A stretch of 64,000 bases of DNA. Origin: Gracilaria domingensis (Eukaryota; Rhodophyta; Florideophyceae; Gracilariales; Gracilariaceae). The notes beneath the pieces were generated by a model that had not been told where the DNA came from, ran no database searches, and saw only the letters and a program-made list of their open reading frames with translations. Below, piece by piece: positions 37,536-47,540 of the stretch (the stretch's first letter is position 1; every line of letters starts with the position of its first letter). Location of the stretch: positions 78,504-142,503 of the forward strand of contig VCMS01000006.1 of the NCBI GenBank assembly GCA_022539475.1, read 5' to 3'. The translations under genes and the position numbers were made by a program.

Positions 37536-38507
37536 CTAATCCAAGGCTTTCTTCAGGCTCAGCTGGGCGCAGGTAACGGCCTTCTTCTCCTGCACAAAGG
37601 CAAGAGCCATGCGCAATCGTTCAGATGTTCTGGTTATTTCTCTTGCCTTTCGTGCGACGTCCTCATTTCCCTCCATGCACCTCAAGATCCCAAAACTAAA
37701 GCACTCTGCTCTATCCCAAAAAACCCGTCGTGTAACCGCCGGAGTAGCCTCCCACTCATGCTCCTCAATCTCTCTGTCATAAGCCCTCGGAGCCCAGACA
37801 GCCAATTCTTGGTCTACAGTCCTGCCGGTCATTCGACTGCTTTGAAGTTTTCGTACCAGGCCACTGACTTCCTTGCACTTATTCCATAGACTCCATTCCA
37901 GGCAAGAGACTTCACGCCTTTCCGAAAAGCTGTCTTCTTGATGGTCCCTAACTCTCTCTACTCGGGCCATTGTTACTTTGGCATCCACAATCTCATCCGT
38001 AGTTTTCAAGACTGCAAGCCTACTGGAACAACGACATTCGAGCAAAACCCGGGGGATACTACCTTGCTCAACACCCTTTACCAAGAGCAAGGACACTAGC
38101 GCCCCGCGAGCACCCACAATACCAGATGAACATTCATTCGAGTTAACGCAACCAAAGAACGTTGACCCACTCTGAAGAATTGACTGGAATAATTCGTATT
38201 CCAATGAAACTTGACGTAGCTCCCCAGGGGTCATAATTGAGTTCTCGTCCGATACGGAAACTACTGGTATTACAAGTTGTTGTGGTTCTTCGTTATCAGT
38301 TGAAGGCATCACCATTTTGAAGGCGTTTCGTGGCCTGAGAAGAGTGGCATGTGTGCGCCGAACAGCCAAGCGCTGTCTCTTGCCAGGGTGGTTGGTGATG
38401 GAAAGGGAGCTTTGTTGAATTTGAGACGAAGAGAACACGTAATTAACCCAGCAGGGAGAACACCCGAGTACTAGTGTTCTTTCTTTTGGTCCTTCGCCAA
38501 CAGACAT
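37536..38507 (-). CDS. LON substrate-binding-domain protein, probably plastid
   Basis: A 323-residue intronless protein. Residues about 1-60 are Ser/Arg-rich with little acidity, consistent with a transit peptide. From about residue 75 (QQLVIPVVSVSDENSIMTPG) it follows the LON N-terminal (PUA-like) pattern. This pattern is a strand ending in P, a loop with PGE, a helix around YELFQSILQSGSTFFGCV, then a Gly/Ala segment (GARGALVSLLLVKGVEQG) and a strand-rich stretch (RVLLECRCSSRLAVL). The C-terminal half is helical and charged. There is no AAA+ ATPase or Ser-Lys protease domain, so it is a stand-alone LON-domain protein as found in cyanobacteria and plastids. Its role is not known. The assignment rests on pattern only. 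Confidence 0.6.
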   Translation of the reverse strand: MSVGEGPKERTLVLGCSPCWVNYVFSSSQIQQSSLSITNHPGKRQRLAVRRTHATLLRPRNAFKMVMPSTDNEEPQQLVIPVVSVSDENSIMTPGELRQVSLEYELFQSILQSGSTFFGCVNSNECSSGIVGARGALVSLLLVKGVEQGSIPRVLLECRCSSRLAVLKTTDEIVDAKVTMARVERVRDHQEDSFSERREVSCLEWSLWNKCKEVSGLVRKLQSSRMTGRTVDQELAVWAPRAYDREIEEHEWEATPAVTRRVFWDRAECFSFGILRCMEGNEDVARKAREITRTSERLRMALAFVQEKKAVTCAQLSLKKALD

Positions 38508-40541
38508 ATTGAAGTAGCTTCCAAAAACGCCAATAGTGATTCAAGTATTGATGTGGTAACCTGCCTCAACGAAGGAAGGAATCCTAGCTGTACGAAGGGG
38601 AAGGTTGTCGAGGCCCAATCTACAAAGTATTCCTGTTTTGAAACGCAGACAAGTGTGAACACCAAGAGTTTGAGCTAATGCCTTGAACCAAAGTGCAATG
38701 GTTGAGGTGCTTTGTTCAACAACACGTTGTCTCGGTAACTGAGAGCGCTGCGTGTGACAATTCCAGACGAGCTTGTACAAGAGCGACTGAATCCCTTGTC
38801 AAGACGTTTTCGATATCCTCGTGGCAGAACTTGTCCAGGATGGGGATAATGGTTCACAATCTCGGATGGCACGGTTTCCATACGTGGGGCATGCGGACGG
38901 GTACCGACGGTACCGTTTAGCATGTTGTCCAAAACTCGAAATATCTGTGTCGTATGAGGGTACATGCAAATAATTGGAACACGTGGGATATGCTAAATGG
39001 ACCTCAGAAATATCTGGTCAAATAGGTAGATATGTTTCGTCTTACGACCATTTTTGACACATTTGTACGTTGGAGAGACATGTGCATACAACAATGTTGT
39101 AACAACATCATAAAGATGATCTTTACCTCAGTAGAACTGCGTATTTGGACAATCCAAGTCTATACAAGGCACGCGTCACTTCTTTCTGACCAATACGTTC
39201 GAAATAACTCTTCAAGGACTCTGGCAAAACTTCAAAAACGGCTACACCCGCGATCTAAATTTAGTAAACCGGGATTACGGTCGCATTCCGTATTGTGAGG
39301 AACAGACACTGAGTGCTCATCAATAGAGCGATTACTTTGCTGGGCGCTTTGCCACACGTCCATACAGAACACAGATTTACGCTGATCCAGCGCTGTTACA
39401 GAGGATAACAAAACAAAACACATGCATGATTGCATCATCTGAACGGAGTAAAAATGCTTCTCGTAAAGTACAGAGAGGAGGAATCTCAGCTTTCAGTGAG
39501 TCAGAAGATTACTTCTCTTACAATTGTTCCATGTTTTCGCTCTCTCCGTTCAACAAAGCATTAGACCGCATAGCCCTAGTATTAGTGAAATAATGAGAGC
39601 TCGAAACCCGTGGCGCAAATCTCAACATGCCGTGTATCTTACACCATCCGGATGAGTTGTTCCTTAGTTTCTTCTTCTTATTTCTTATTCATCTGCGTTT
39701 TTGCGGGCATCAGAACTCTGGTACTAGAAAGGCCAAGATCGTTTTGACTTGTGTCCAATCCAGCGTTCAATGCATTTAGTTGTTCTCGACAGGTTGCGAA
39801 CATCTCGCCAACGACGTGCTTGTCAGGATACAATGCTGTTTTCGTCATTTTGGACTTTGTTTCCCCAGAAGCACCAAAAAAGTGTTATTCTCCATGCAGG
39901 AAGTACAAAAGAAAGAATATTTCACAAACTTCGGGATCAGTGACATCTTTATTCACAGTATGCATGGCACTACGAAGAGTATTCCCGCCAACCTGCGCGA
40001 AAACCAGGGACTCGGATTCGCACTCGGTTACCTTCGTATTTCTGATCGAACCATGTACATCCACAAACCGAAACCATACAAGAACAACAGCACGATGAGT
40101 CACGCGACCCGTGACCGTTAGCATCGTTGCAGAGCACTCACAGGCCAAGCCGGACGTCTATGTGTCGTACTCGGTAAAATTGAAATTCTTAAATATTTGG
40201 GCGGATTTAACAGTCACGTACGGCATGAGTGTGGTGTAGAACGACACACACCCGCTTTCGACTTCCTTTTGAGGTTGGACTCTTTTATCTGTCGTGGAAA
40301 GAAAGTCTCGCCACAGAGATATGTTCAGTTCGCTCGAGTTTGTATCCCATTCTGACCTTGTCTATGAGAACTCTTGTCCCGCCTGACTGCTCTGCGCATC
40401 AACAAGTCTTTGAGGTCGTCCTTGTCTCAGAGCAAAGAGACGAGACTTTGCATCGAACGCGGACAAACTTTGTCATCGTCCATCGTGGATGGCAACTGTT
40501 CAAAGCAACACATAGGGGTTTCGGGTGCGCAGGACAGAAGC
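38508..40541. other. 2-kb gene-poor stretch
   Basis: Short frames on both strands, none with a recognisable domain. It includes a small palindrome GGTACCGACGGTACC near 38899. The end must include the promoter of the Spartan-like gene; the open frame there extends back to 40374 only from a TTG. Confidence 0.35.
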
Positions 40542-42536
40542 ATGCCGCAATTCGATGACCATGTTATTATCATCAGTGATGGTGAGGACGCCAATGATAA
40601 TGCCCCTCCAACACCCACAGAGCCCACCCACGCGCAATTTGGGACAACGTTCGACGCCCTGAATCCGGGTACCGACCTTCTCAAGGAAGACCTGATAGAC
40701 CCGTGCCCTGATGTTCACGCCCTCTTTCTCGAATACAACCGCAAGCATTTTGAGAACCGAATCACGCATACGTACGTCGAGTATTCGCGGCGCATGACTG
40801 CGTGTGCGGGAACTTGCACATTTATGCGAACTGGATGTCGAATAGGACTTTCAGAACCGTTGCTCAAGTTGAGGCCAGTATCTGACTTGAAAAGTACTCT
40901 CCTACATGAAATGATACATGCCTTTCTCTTTTTGACCCAAGGATACAAGAGAGATGGACCCGATGGGCACGGCCCTATCTTCATGCGCCATGCACATCGT
41001 ATAAATCGAACTGAGCCAGGTGTAGAAATCACACCCTACCATACATTTCATGCGGAAGTTGATGCGTATAGAGCGCATCACTGGCGCTGTGATAAGTGCG
41101 GACGTTTGATCAAACGTGCCATGAACAGAGCACCAGCCCCTACTGATGCCTGGTGGCCAGCCCATGCGAGAAAGTGTAGAGGAACGTTTGTAAAGATTGC
41201 CGGGCCTCCTCCTAAGAAGCCAAAATCAAAGAGAGCGCCGAAGCTCGGAGCTGTTGGATTAGGTACTTCCCACACAGGAAACTTCAGTGATAGCGTTATC
41301 AGGACTCTGCGAATCGACCACTTGATGGGTAGAACAAGCAACATGAAGGATTCTGGGAGCGAGAGAACAGCTTGTCCAATGTGTGACATACAAATTGACA
41401 AAAAGCTACTTAGTAAGCATCTACAATCATGCATTCCTCCGGAACTCCTATCGACTCAGGATACTGGTTTGAACGGCACCAAGGATAGAACGGACCGTTC
41501 TACGCGGGTGAGAAGTGAACCTGCTGTGAATAACACAGATACCACGAGAACCAAGAAGAAACGCGTTGTTACTGAAATCATCGAAGTGCCCGAGTCCCCA
41601 CGTCGAGAACCCATTCTCCCAGGGCGATCCTGCAATGCCTCTATGGGAACAAACTCGAAACGTCGGAGAAACTCCAGGAGTTTATCACTGGAAGAAGTTT
41701 TTGATGTTGATGCGCTTACTGCCATTGCCATCAATCCATCGGGGAAGACTTTTGCAGATGTAGACAATGCAGTGGCTACTGAACTAATGGCCGCAAAAGA
41801 GCCCAATACACGAAACACTGTTGCTGACATCCGGGATATACTGAGACCACTGGTAGAACCCGAGAAACCCATAGATATGGAGCAAAGAGCTATCTCGAAA
41901 CTCAAGGACTACTTTCATGACCACGGGGACAAGAAGCCCTTCTCTTTTTATGAAGCTGCCAAAATGCTCAAGATGGAGCAAACGAAATTACTTGAATCTG
42001 TGCGAAACAGTTCCACAATTACAAAGGAGGGAGATCTACAACTAACTCGTGAGGCACAGGAGTTACTTGATCCATCTCGATCTCAGGTCAATCAACTGCA
42101 AGAACAGCTGCAAATGACACAACGAGGGAAGTCGATGTCTCTTGCCGCGCAGTCTGAACCGGGACTACGCATACATTCGAAACCTGAGTTCCAAATCGAC
42201 ACAAGGAGATGTCCTCTATGTGAAAAACCAGTCGTCAGGACACTATTCGATGAGCACGTGAACAAATGCTTGAAAAAGTCAAACATCCCCTCCGTGTTGA
42301 TGGATAGAGAGCTCGACGAAGAAAGGGAGGCAGTGCACGTTCAGGATTGTGAGCGAGGTGGCCACAAGGGATCAAAACATGTAGGTCTTCGGAGTGAAAG
42401 AGCGGGTATTCAGGTGAGTCCAGGTGCACAAGCAGTCGTTAATTGTCCAATTTGTGAGGTCGGTGTGCATCGAAATGGGCTGGAGTCGCATGTGGCATCC
42501 TGTCTAAAGTCTACAGGGCTCATAGATGCATTGTGA
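40542..42536 (+). CDS. Spartan-like (SprT-domain) DNA-protein crosslink protease with UBZ4-type fingers
   Basis: Metalloprotease family that cleaves proteins crosslinked to DNA, chiefly during replication. The 664-residue product starts at ATG 40542. The SprT domain begins at DPCPDVHALFLEYNRKHF and contains the zinc site STLLHEMIHAFLF near residue 122, and GHGPIFMRHAHRIN with the third His. A zinc-ribbon follows (WRCDKCGRLIKRAMNRAPAP, then HARKCRGTF). The middle is Ser/Lys-rich linker. Three Cys-Cys-His-Cys fingers of the UBZ4/Rad18 type are present: CPMCDIQIDKKLLSKHLQSC, CPLCEKPVVRTLFDEHVNKC and CPICEVGVHRNGLESHVASC. These fingers bind ubiquitin. Vertebrate SPRTN has a single C-terminal UBZ, so three is unusual. 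Intronless. Confidence 0.93.
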   Translation: MPQFDDHVIIISDGEDANDNAPPTPTEPTHAQFGTTFDALNPGTDLLKEDLIDPCPDVHALFLEYNRKHFENRITHTYVEYSRRMTACAGTCTFMRTGCRIGLSEPLLKLRPVSDLKSTLLHEMIHAFLFLTQGYKRDGPDGHGPIFMRHAHRINRTEPGVEITPYHTFHAEVDAYRAHHWRCDKCGRLIKRAMNRAPAPTDAWWPAHARKCRGTFVKIAGPPPKKPKSKRAPKLGAVGLGTSHTGNFSDSVIRTLRIDHLMGRTSNMKDSGSERTACPMCDIQIDKKLLSKHLQSCIPPELLSTQDTGLNGTKDRTDRSTRVRSEPAVNNTDTTRTKKKRVVTEIIEVPESPRREPILPGRSCNASMGTNSKRRRNSRSLSLEEVFDVDALTAIAINPSGKTFADVDNAVATELMAAKEPNTRNTVADIRDILRPLVEPEKPIDMEQRAISKLKDYFHDHGDKKPFSFYEAAKMLKMEQTKLLESVRNSSTITKEGDLQLTREAQELLDPSRSQVNQLQEQLQMTQRGKSMSLAAQSEPGLRIHSKPEFQIDTRRCPLCEKPVVRTLFDEHVNKCLKKSNIPSVLMDRELDEEREAVHVQDCERGGHKGSKHVGLRSERAGIQVSPGAQAVVNCPICEVGVHRNGLESHVASCLKSTGLIDAL

Positions 42537-43009
42537 TTGCTACACAGAGTACGTAGTAACGTTTTGTACTCGAGACGAGTATTTTTACCATGTGCCTAAG
42601 AGTAGGATACTCTAAAAATACGACACAGAGCGATCCAATGAGACTAGAAGCAAACAGTCTAAAGCTCTAATACAGTATATGGAATCTGAACAGATAGTAA
42701 ACCTGATAGCGTCTGTATAAAAGGAAATGTAGTGCATGCTGCAGGACACTCACGAACTGATCTCTTGAGACCGCTGCTTGCTCTATGTCCCAGTCCTAAG
42801 CTAGTGTGGACCCGCTCTGTCAACGGTAGACACCACTCCAATCAGTATGAAGATTAGTACTCTTCTTGTCCTCCGCTTGGCTGAATTCTAAATCTATCAT
42901 TCTGCTGTAGGACGTAGAACTGAAGTGCGAGTGCGTTTCCCTTCCGCTCTACCTTTCACAAGTCAATTTGTCACAATATAATACCAAATGTAGAAGGGAC
43001 AAACCAAAT
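42537..43009. other. Convergent intergenic region
   Basis: About 470 bp between two converging stops; nothing recognisable. A pair of near-repeats CTCGAGACGAG/CTCTAAAAATACGA lies near 42570-42620, without clear meaning. Confidence 0.35.
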
Positions 43010-44377
43010 CTACGATGCCGTGGGACCTGTCTGCTTCTTCGAACCAACAGTACGCATTTCAAGGCTTTCAAAAGGACCTTCAAATGGAGATATGCGAAGA
43101 TACGTATGGCCGAGGGTGTCTACGTTTTTCCTGTGACTGCTGAGGTTCAGAAATCGATAACGGTCATCCTTTTCTTGATAAGCCTGTTCGTCTAGATCGC
43201 AGTCTTCTTCGTCAAGATTGAAGTAGTTGACGGCCCGACATTCAACTTTCTCACCCATCATGGTTTCTGGAGAATCACTGAATCTGTCATTTATGCCAGG
43301 TTCTGCGAGTTGTCTTGCAAGCATCGCTAGAGCCATATCGAGGCGTTGGAAAGGCCTCAAGCTCCAAGGAGGTGTATTGTGACTTCGGACTCTGAGCCAG
43401 GCATCAATATCAGAATAAAGAGTTTTTACCACCGCCGCATCGTTACCATTCGCTTTTCGTGCAAACAGATCTCTATTGGGGTACAAGCCTTTGAGCGTCC
43501 ACACTGTGGCTACAGATGGCCATTCGGGTTGCACAAAAGCATTTGAATGAAGTTTCCCATCTCCGAATCTAGGAAGGGTTCTGTGAATCCTGCAGACTGT
43601 GGACCATTTGTCGATCAGAGTGGCAAGCATCTCATCTGGACCACGAACAGTAAAACTGAAAGCGTCGACTCGCTGTGTGAAATGATTGATACTATGACCA
43701 AATCCAGAACTTGGGCCATTTTCTATCCTAAGGGGCCAATGCTTTGCATTTCCAAGTAGTGAGAGTGGTTTGATAATCGCACCGAGAGCGATGACTGTTA
43801 CATCCATTTGAGCAGTGGAAGTAACGTTGACATTTGAAGATTGAAACTGGGGTGTAGGTTCATGGCTTATGGGCAGAAAACCACCATTCGGGTGGCCGTC
43901 ACGGTACATAATACCAAAACCAGCCTGGAAAGAATTTCCAAAACTGAGCGACTTTCCTTCCGCAATCACGAACCCAAAATGGCGCTTCTCGTATCGGTTC
44001 CTAACGTCTTTGAGTATATATTCAACTTCGTTTGCCGGTATGGAATACTTCTCCCATGGTGCTCGGGTTTCTAGGTCTGTTAGAGAAGGGGCAACGGTGA
44101 TTTTGTAGGCTCCGATGTTTTGCACTTCCAATGGCTTGAGCGCAGAGGACGACCCGAAGGAAGATGCTCCAACATTCGAATTCGAATTCAACTTGGGCCA
44201 AGGTTGTACAAGAGGCGCGTACGGAGACTTGACTTCTTTCACAGCGCTTCGTATATCGGACGCCGCAGAATCTGATACAGCAAAGAGAGTGAATTCAGTT
44301 TCGGTCATGCTGTGCGGATTCGGGATTGGAACGACCATGAGAGGGTTTGAGGAGTGCGAACGTAGCAGAGAGTTCAT
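43010..44377 (-). CDS. Protein of unknown function
   Basis: ATG 44377 opens 455 codons, and the frame is open for a further 53 codons upstream without another ATG. A possible 5' exon ends at a GTGAGT donor near 44536, so the true start may be further upstream. I do not recognise the protein. It has no obvious repeats, membrane segments or catalytic motif. Stretches that look conserved include RHFGFVIAEGKSLSFGNSF, DEMLATLIDKWSTVCRIHRT, and PPWSLRPFQRLDMALAMLAR. The C-terminus is acidic then basic. Ordinary codon use and length argue for a real gene. A Mediator-type or other nuclear complex subunit crossed my mind from the helix pattern around CRIH, but I cannot support it. Confidence 0.6.
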   Translation of the reverse strand: MNSLLRSHSSNPLMVVPIPNPHSMTETEFTLFAVSDSAASDIRSAVKEVKSPYAPLVQPWPKLNSNSNVGASSFGSSSALKPLEVQNIGAYKITVAPSLTDLETRAPWEKYSIPANEVEYILKDVRNRYEKRHFGFVIAEGKSLSFGNSFQAGFGIMYRDGHPNGGFLPISHEPTPQFQSSNVNVTSTAQMDVTVIALGAIIKPLSLLGNAKHWPLRIENGPSSGFGHSINHFTQRVDAFSFTVRGPDEMLATLIDKWSTVCRIHRTLPRFGDGKLHSNAFVQPEWPSVATVWTLKGLYPNRDLFARKANGNDAAVVKTLYSDIDAWLRVRSHNTPPWSLRPFQRLDMALAMLARQLAEPGINDRFSDSPETMMGEKVECRAVNYFNLDEEDCDLDEQAYQEKDDRYRFLNLSSHRKNVDTLGHTYLRISPFEGPFESLEMRTVGSKKQTGPTAS

Positions 44378-46626
44378 TTTGTTCAAGTACAAAAGTTGCC
44401 ATGCTTGTGGGAGGTGGGATGGTGTAGATAAGAGGAGTGAGAACAAGAACTGTGTCGGAAGCCGAATACGCTTGATTGGTGAAGATAAGACACATCGTGA
44501 TCCGCGATTAAGAGAAAGTCTACTGTACCAACTCACAGAGTCTGCGAATGTAGTTCAGCAAACTTGGCCCACGTCGATGCCTCCGGCACAGTGAAACACG
44601 ACTCGAATAAATTTTCTCTCTGACCCCCTCGTCACACCCGTCACTTCAAAATTTTTGCCAGTCACATGCCTCTGCATCTTTATGGTTCGGGTTTTGTTGA
44701 ATTCCGAAAAACGTGATGTTGTTGAAATCAACATTCAATTATAGAGTTCTTTCGTTAGCAATGAGTCATTTCACAAGCCTGTTGGGCCAACAGAGCAGAA
44801 TCTTGTTATTGCACTTCAATGAAGTAACCTCACAAGTTGTGAGTCAAAACGGCAGCCCTTCTTACAATAGCGTTTGCGCCTCCAAATCGACTTAAGGTCT
44901 CAACCAGGGTTTGCATCAATTTCTGCTGCTGCACAGTTCTACGTTTTTCTTTCTATCATGAACGAGACAAAAACTAGTTCTAAACTCGATACATTGACTC
45001 CAAGAAGTCAAAGTGAATGCAAAAGTAGAACCCGTCTTTTGCACACCACTGATCCGATGGTTCCTGCAAACAGTCCTCTCTACCGTCCAGGATTTGTAAT
45101 TTACAACAAATGTTATTGCGGTAATAAGAGTCTGTCAACTAAGTGTCATCATGACGGATGCCTTTCTATGTATAAGTACGTTACGCGATCCAAACTTGTA
45201 TCCATTTTTTTGTACTAACTTTCTCTTTGGTTCTCAATGTTAAGCATTGAAAAGGTACAGAATCGCAAAGATCAAACATTGGTGGCCAATGCATCCAAGA
45301 TCCGAGATTCGACTTGAGCTAGTACTCTCAAAGTCGGCTTTTACTAATAAGAGACATTTGCATTGTACTTCTCTCCGTGAATGTTCTTAACGAATCCCAT
45401 GTAGTTCATTTAAAGCCCTTTGTAGCTGCATCACTCTGTTTTGCTGCCCAACCGGCAACGATTACCTCTCTTACTCGCATCCTAACAGGCATGCGATGAT
45501 TATCGCAAAGCTCTCGTATTGAGGCTTCCGACCACCGCTGCGTTACCTCAGTTATACTTGATCGCGTTCTATTTCCTCGACACGTCACAAGCCATACCAC
45601 TCTCTTCTGCTTTCCATCCGGCCACGACCATTTTCCTTGTTCACCTTCTCGGCGAACCACTCCCTTGCACTCCCTATCCTCGCCTTGACATGGTCCAATA
45701 TACCGCTAGCGAGTCTGCAGAAGCCTCGGAGCTCGTTTGCGGTCGCATTCTCCTTGCCAGCAACAGGGCTCGCTTCCTCAATTCCTCACGCTCCGCGCTC
45801 ACACAAGGTCTCGTCCTCATCTTCATCGCTGCGGCGGACCCTGACGTGTATTAGAGGCCTGTATCAGAGTTTGGCAATTAGAATTCGTGTTACATTTGAC
45901 TGATATGCCCATATCAGTGTGTGGCTACCCATTGAAGTTGTCAGCGCTCAGCCTTGAGTGCAGATGCCATGCCAAAGGACATTAGAAGAAGTACAAGGGC
46001 CCAGCCATGGACGCGAAGACCTAAGCAGTCTGTGACGCAAGAAAAGAAAGGAATCCAGTGCGTGAGTAAGACCGAAGCAGCCCGACACGACCGTCTTGAT
46101 CAAGATTTGCCCTTGTTCGTCCTGATGAAGATCTATTCTAGTTCCACCTTCGCGCCCGCTCAATGAGACTCGGTCTCACTCAGAGGGACTATGCGGAGCA
46201 AAAAGACGCCTCTGTATCATTCGAAACCATGCCTACTCGCGGCTGTTCATTCTCAAAGATGTTATGACTCTTCGGTATATTACGCACCTGGACAAAACGG
46301 AACCTGGATCTGTTTCGACTTGTGTTCGAGATATACTTCTCCAGCTAGGGTCGGCGCCACCTCTACGTGTAGCGGCGCCGCTGATCAAGACCTTCGCGAG
46401 TAGTTGTCGCCCGTCCCGATTGTTTCGTTCCATTTTGCAATATTCGTTCGCATTCTTTCGCTTTAGCCAGCCGTTATTCCGCTGGGGAGAATGGCCAAAC
46501 TGGTACAAACCTTTCTAACACCGAATGAAAAAAGACGTGACACCACGTAATGGGTTACAAAACAGTTCGAAAGCCACCAGAACTTGCGGTTAATTTCTGA
46601 GCAGCGCCATATCGTGACAAACCCAA
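44378..46626. other. 2.2-kb stretch without supported gene
   Basis: Apart from the possible 5' extension of the unknown gene, only short frames occur. On the minus strand 45406-45660 and a 50-codon frame near 45830-45680 look mildly protein-like, in different frames, as in a decayed gene or repeat. I cannot name them. Confidence 0.35.
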
Positions 46627-47187
46627 TCAACATGATCCGGCCACCGCACTTGGAGCCGACTGCACCTCGCTTTCACACAACTTAATGTCAGCCCTACTCT
46701 CCTCCGCAACCATTCGCTCCTTCTCCACAGCCTCTTCAATGCTCCGCAGAATATCTATCAAGCCAGCGTGATTGGAATCTTGTTTCAGGCCTTCCATCAC
46801 CACCTTCCTGGCCTGCTGCAGCCTCCCATCTTCTCTGAGAGCAGCGGCCTTTCGAAGATACCCTCTGATCCAAGATGGGTCAAGCTGGAGACTTGTCACA
46901 GCATCAAACAACGAACCTTGAATATCTCCTACTCTTCGTCTCGCTAGACTGCGGTTGCCAAGCAACGCCAACGCTAGAGCTTTGACTTCAGAATTCATAT
47001 CCCAGTCTGATATACCCAAGCCCGCAATACCGTAACCCTCTCTTCGTACCAAGTTAGTATCCTGTTTAGAACGCTTAAGCAAGTGTTTTCTGTGTCTGTC
47101 GGATTTGTGGAAGCCTCTCCCAAAACAAGATATATTGGACGAGCTACTCCTCAACTCGTCATGGATATCTTCCGGTTTGTCCTTCAT
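46627..47187 (-). CDS. TPR-containing protein
   Basis: A 186-residue product. After a Ser/Arg-rich 60-residue N-terminus it has two to three tetratricopeptide-type helices: SEVKALALALLGNRSLARRR, VGDIQGSLFDAVTSLQLDPS and WIRGYLRKAAALREDGRLQQ, followed by ARKVVMEGLKQD and a charged helix. The phrase NRSLA...G...A..D...A..LDP...GY.RKA is that of Hsp90/Hsp70 co-chaperone TPRs, but the array is short. A TPR array normally needs a preceding repeat. A second frame just upstream on the same strand (about 47188-47340, ending KAGYSGLVPT) looks protein-like and may be a missing 5' exon, though I found no clean splice pair. The gene may therefore be longer or broken. Confidence 0.6.
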   Translation of the reverse strand: MKDKPEDIHDELRSSSSNISCFGRGFHKSDRHRKHLLKRSKQDTNLVRREGYGIAGLGISDWDMNSEVKALALALLGNRSLARRRVGDIQGSLFDAVTSLQLDPSWIRGYLRKAAALREDGRLQQARKVVMEGLKQDSNHAGLIDILRSIEEAVEKERMVAEESRADIKLCESEVQSAPSAVAGSC

Positions 47188-47540
47188 GTGGGAACGAGAC
47201 CGCTATATCCCGCCTTTGCCTCTAGTTCCTGGCGGAGCTTGTTCTCGACGTCGATAAACACACTGGCAAGGTTCAGATCGCCTTCTTCCACGCATCGAGA
47301 AACTGTTGTGAGGCCAAGTTCCCCAGTTCCAACTTCATAGCGATGAGGACACACTCACCTACAGCAGAGTATTGTTCAGCACGGACATCCCTACATATGT
47401 GACGGTAGGCAAAGAAATAGTGAGACGCAAGACACGAAATGTTAGTATGTGAGGGCCGGCCCTCGCTGGAGATTCATCCTTCATCATGGTACTGAGCAGC
47501 AAAGGCCAATGAGCTGCGTGTTAAACAGTTCTAATTCATA
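47188..47540. other. Gap between TPR gene and hAT transposase
   Basis: The first 150 bp may hold 5' coding sequence of the TPR gene. A palindrome-like GAGGGCCGGCCCTC occurs at about 47451-47464, of a kind seen at hAT ends, but I found no partner on the other side. Confidence 0.35.
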
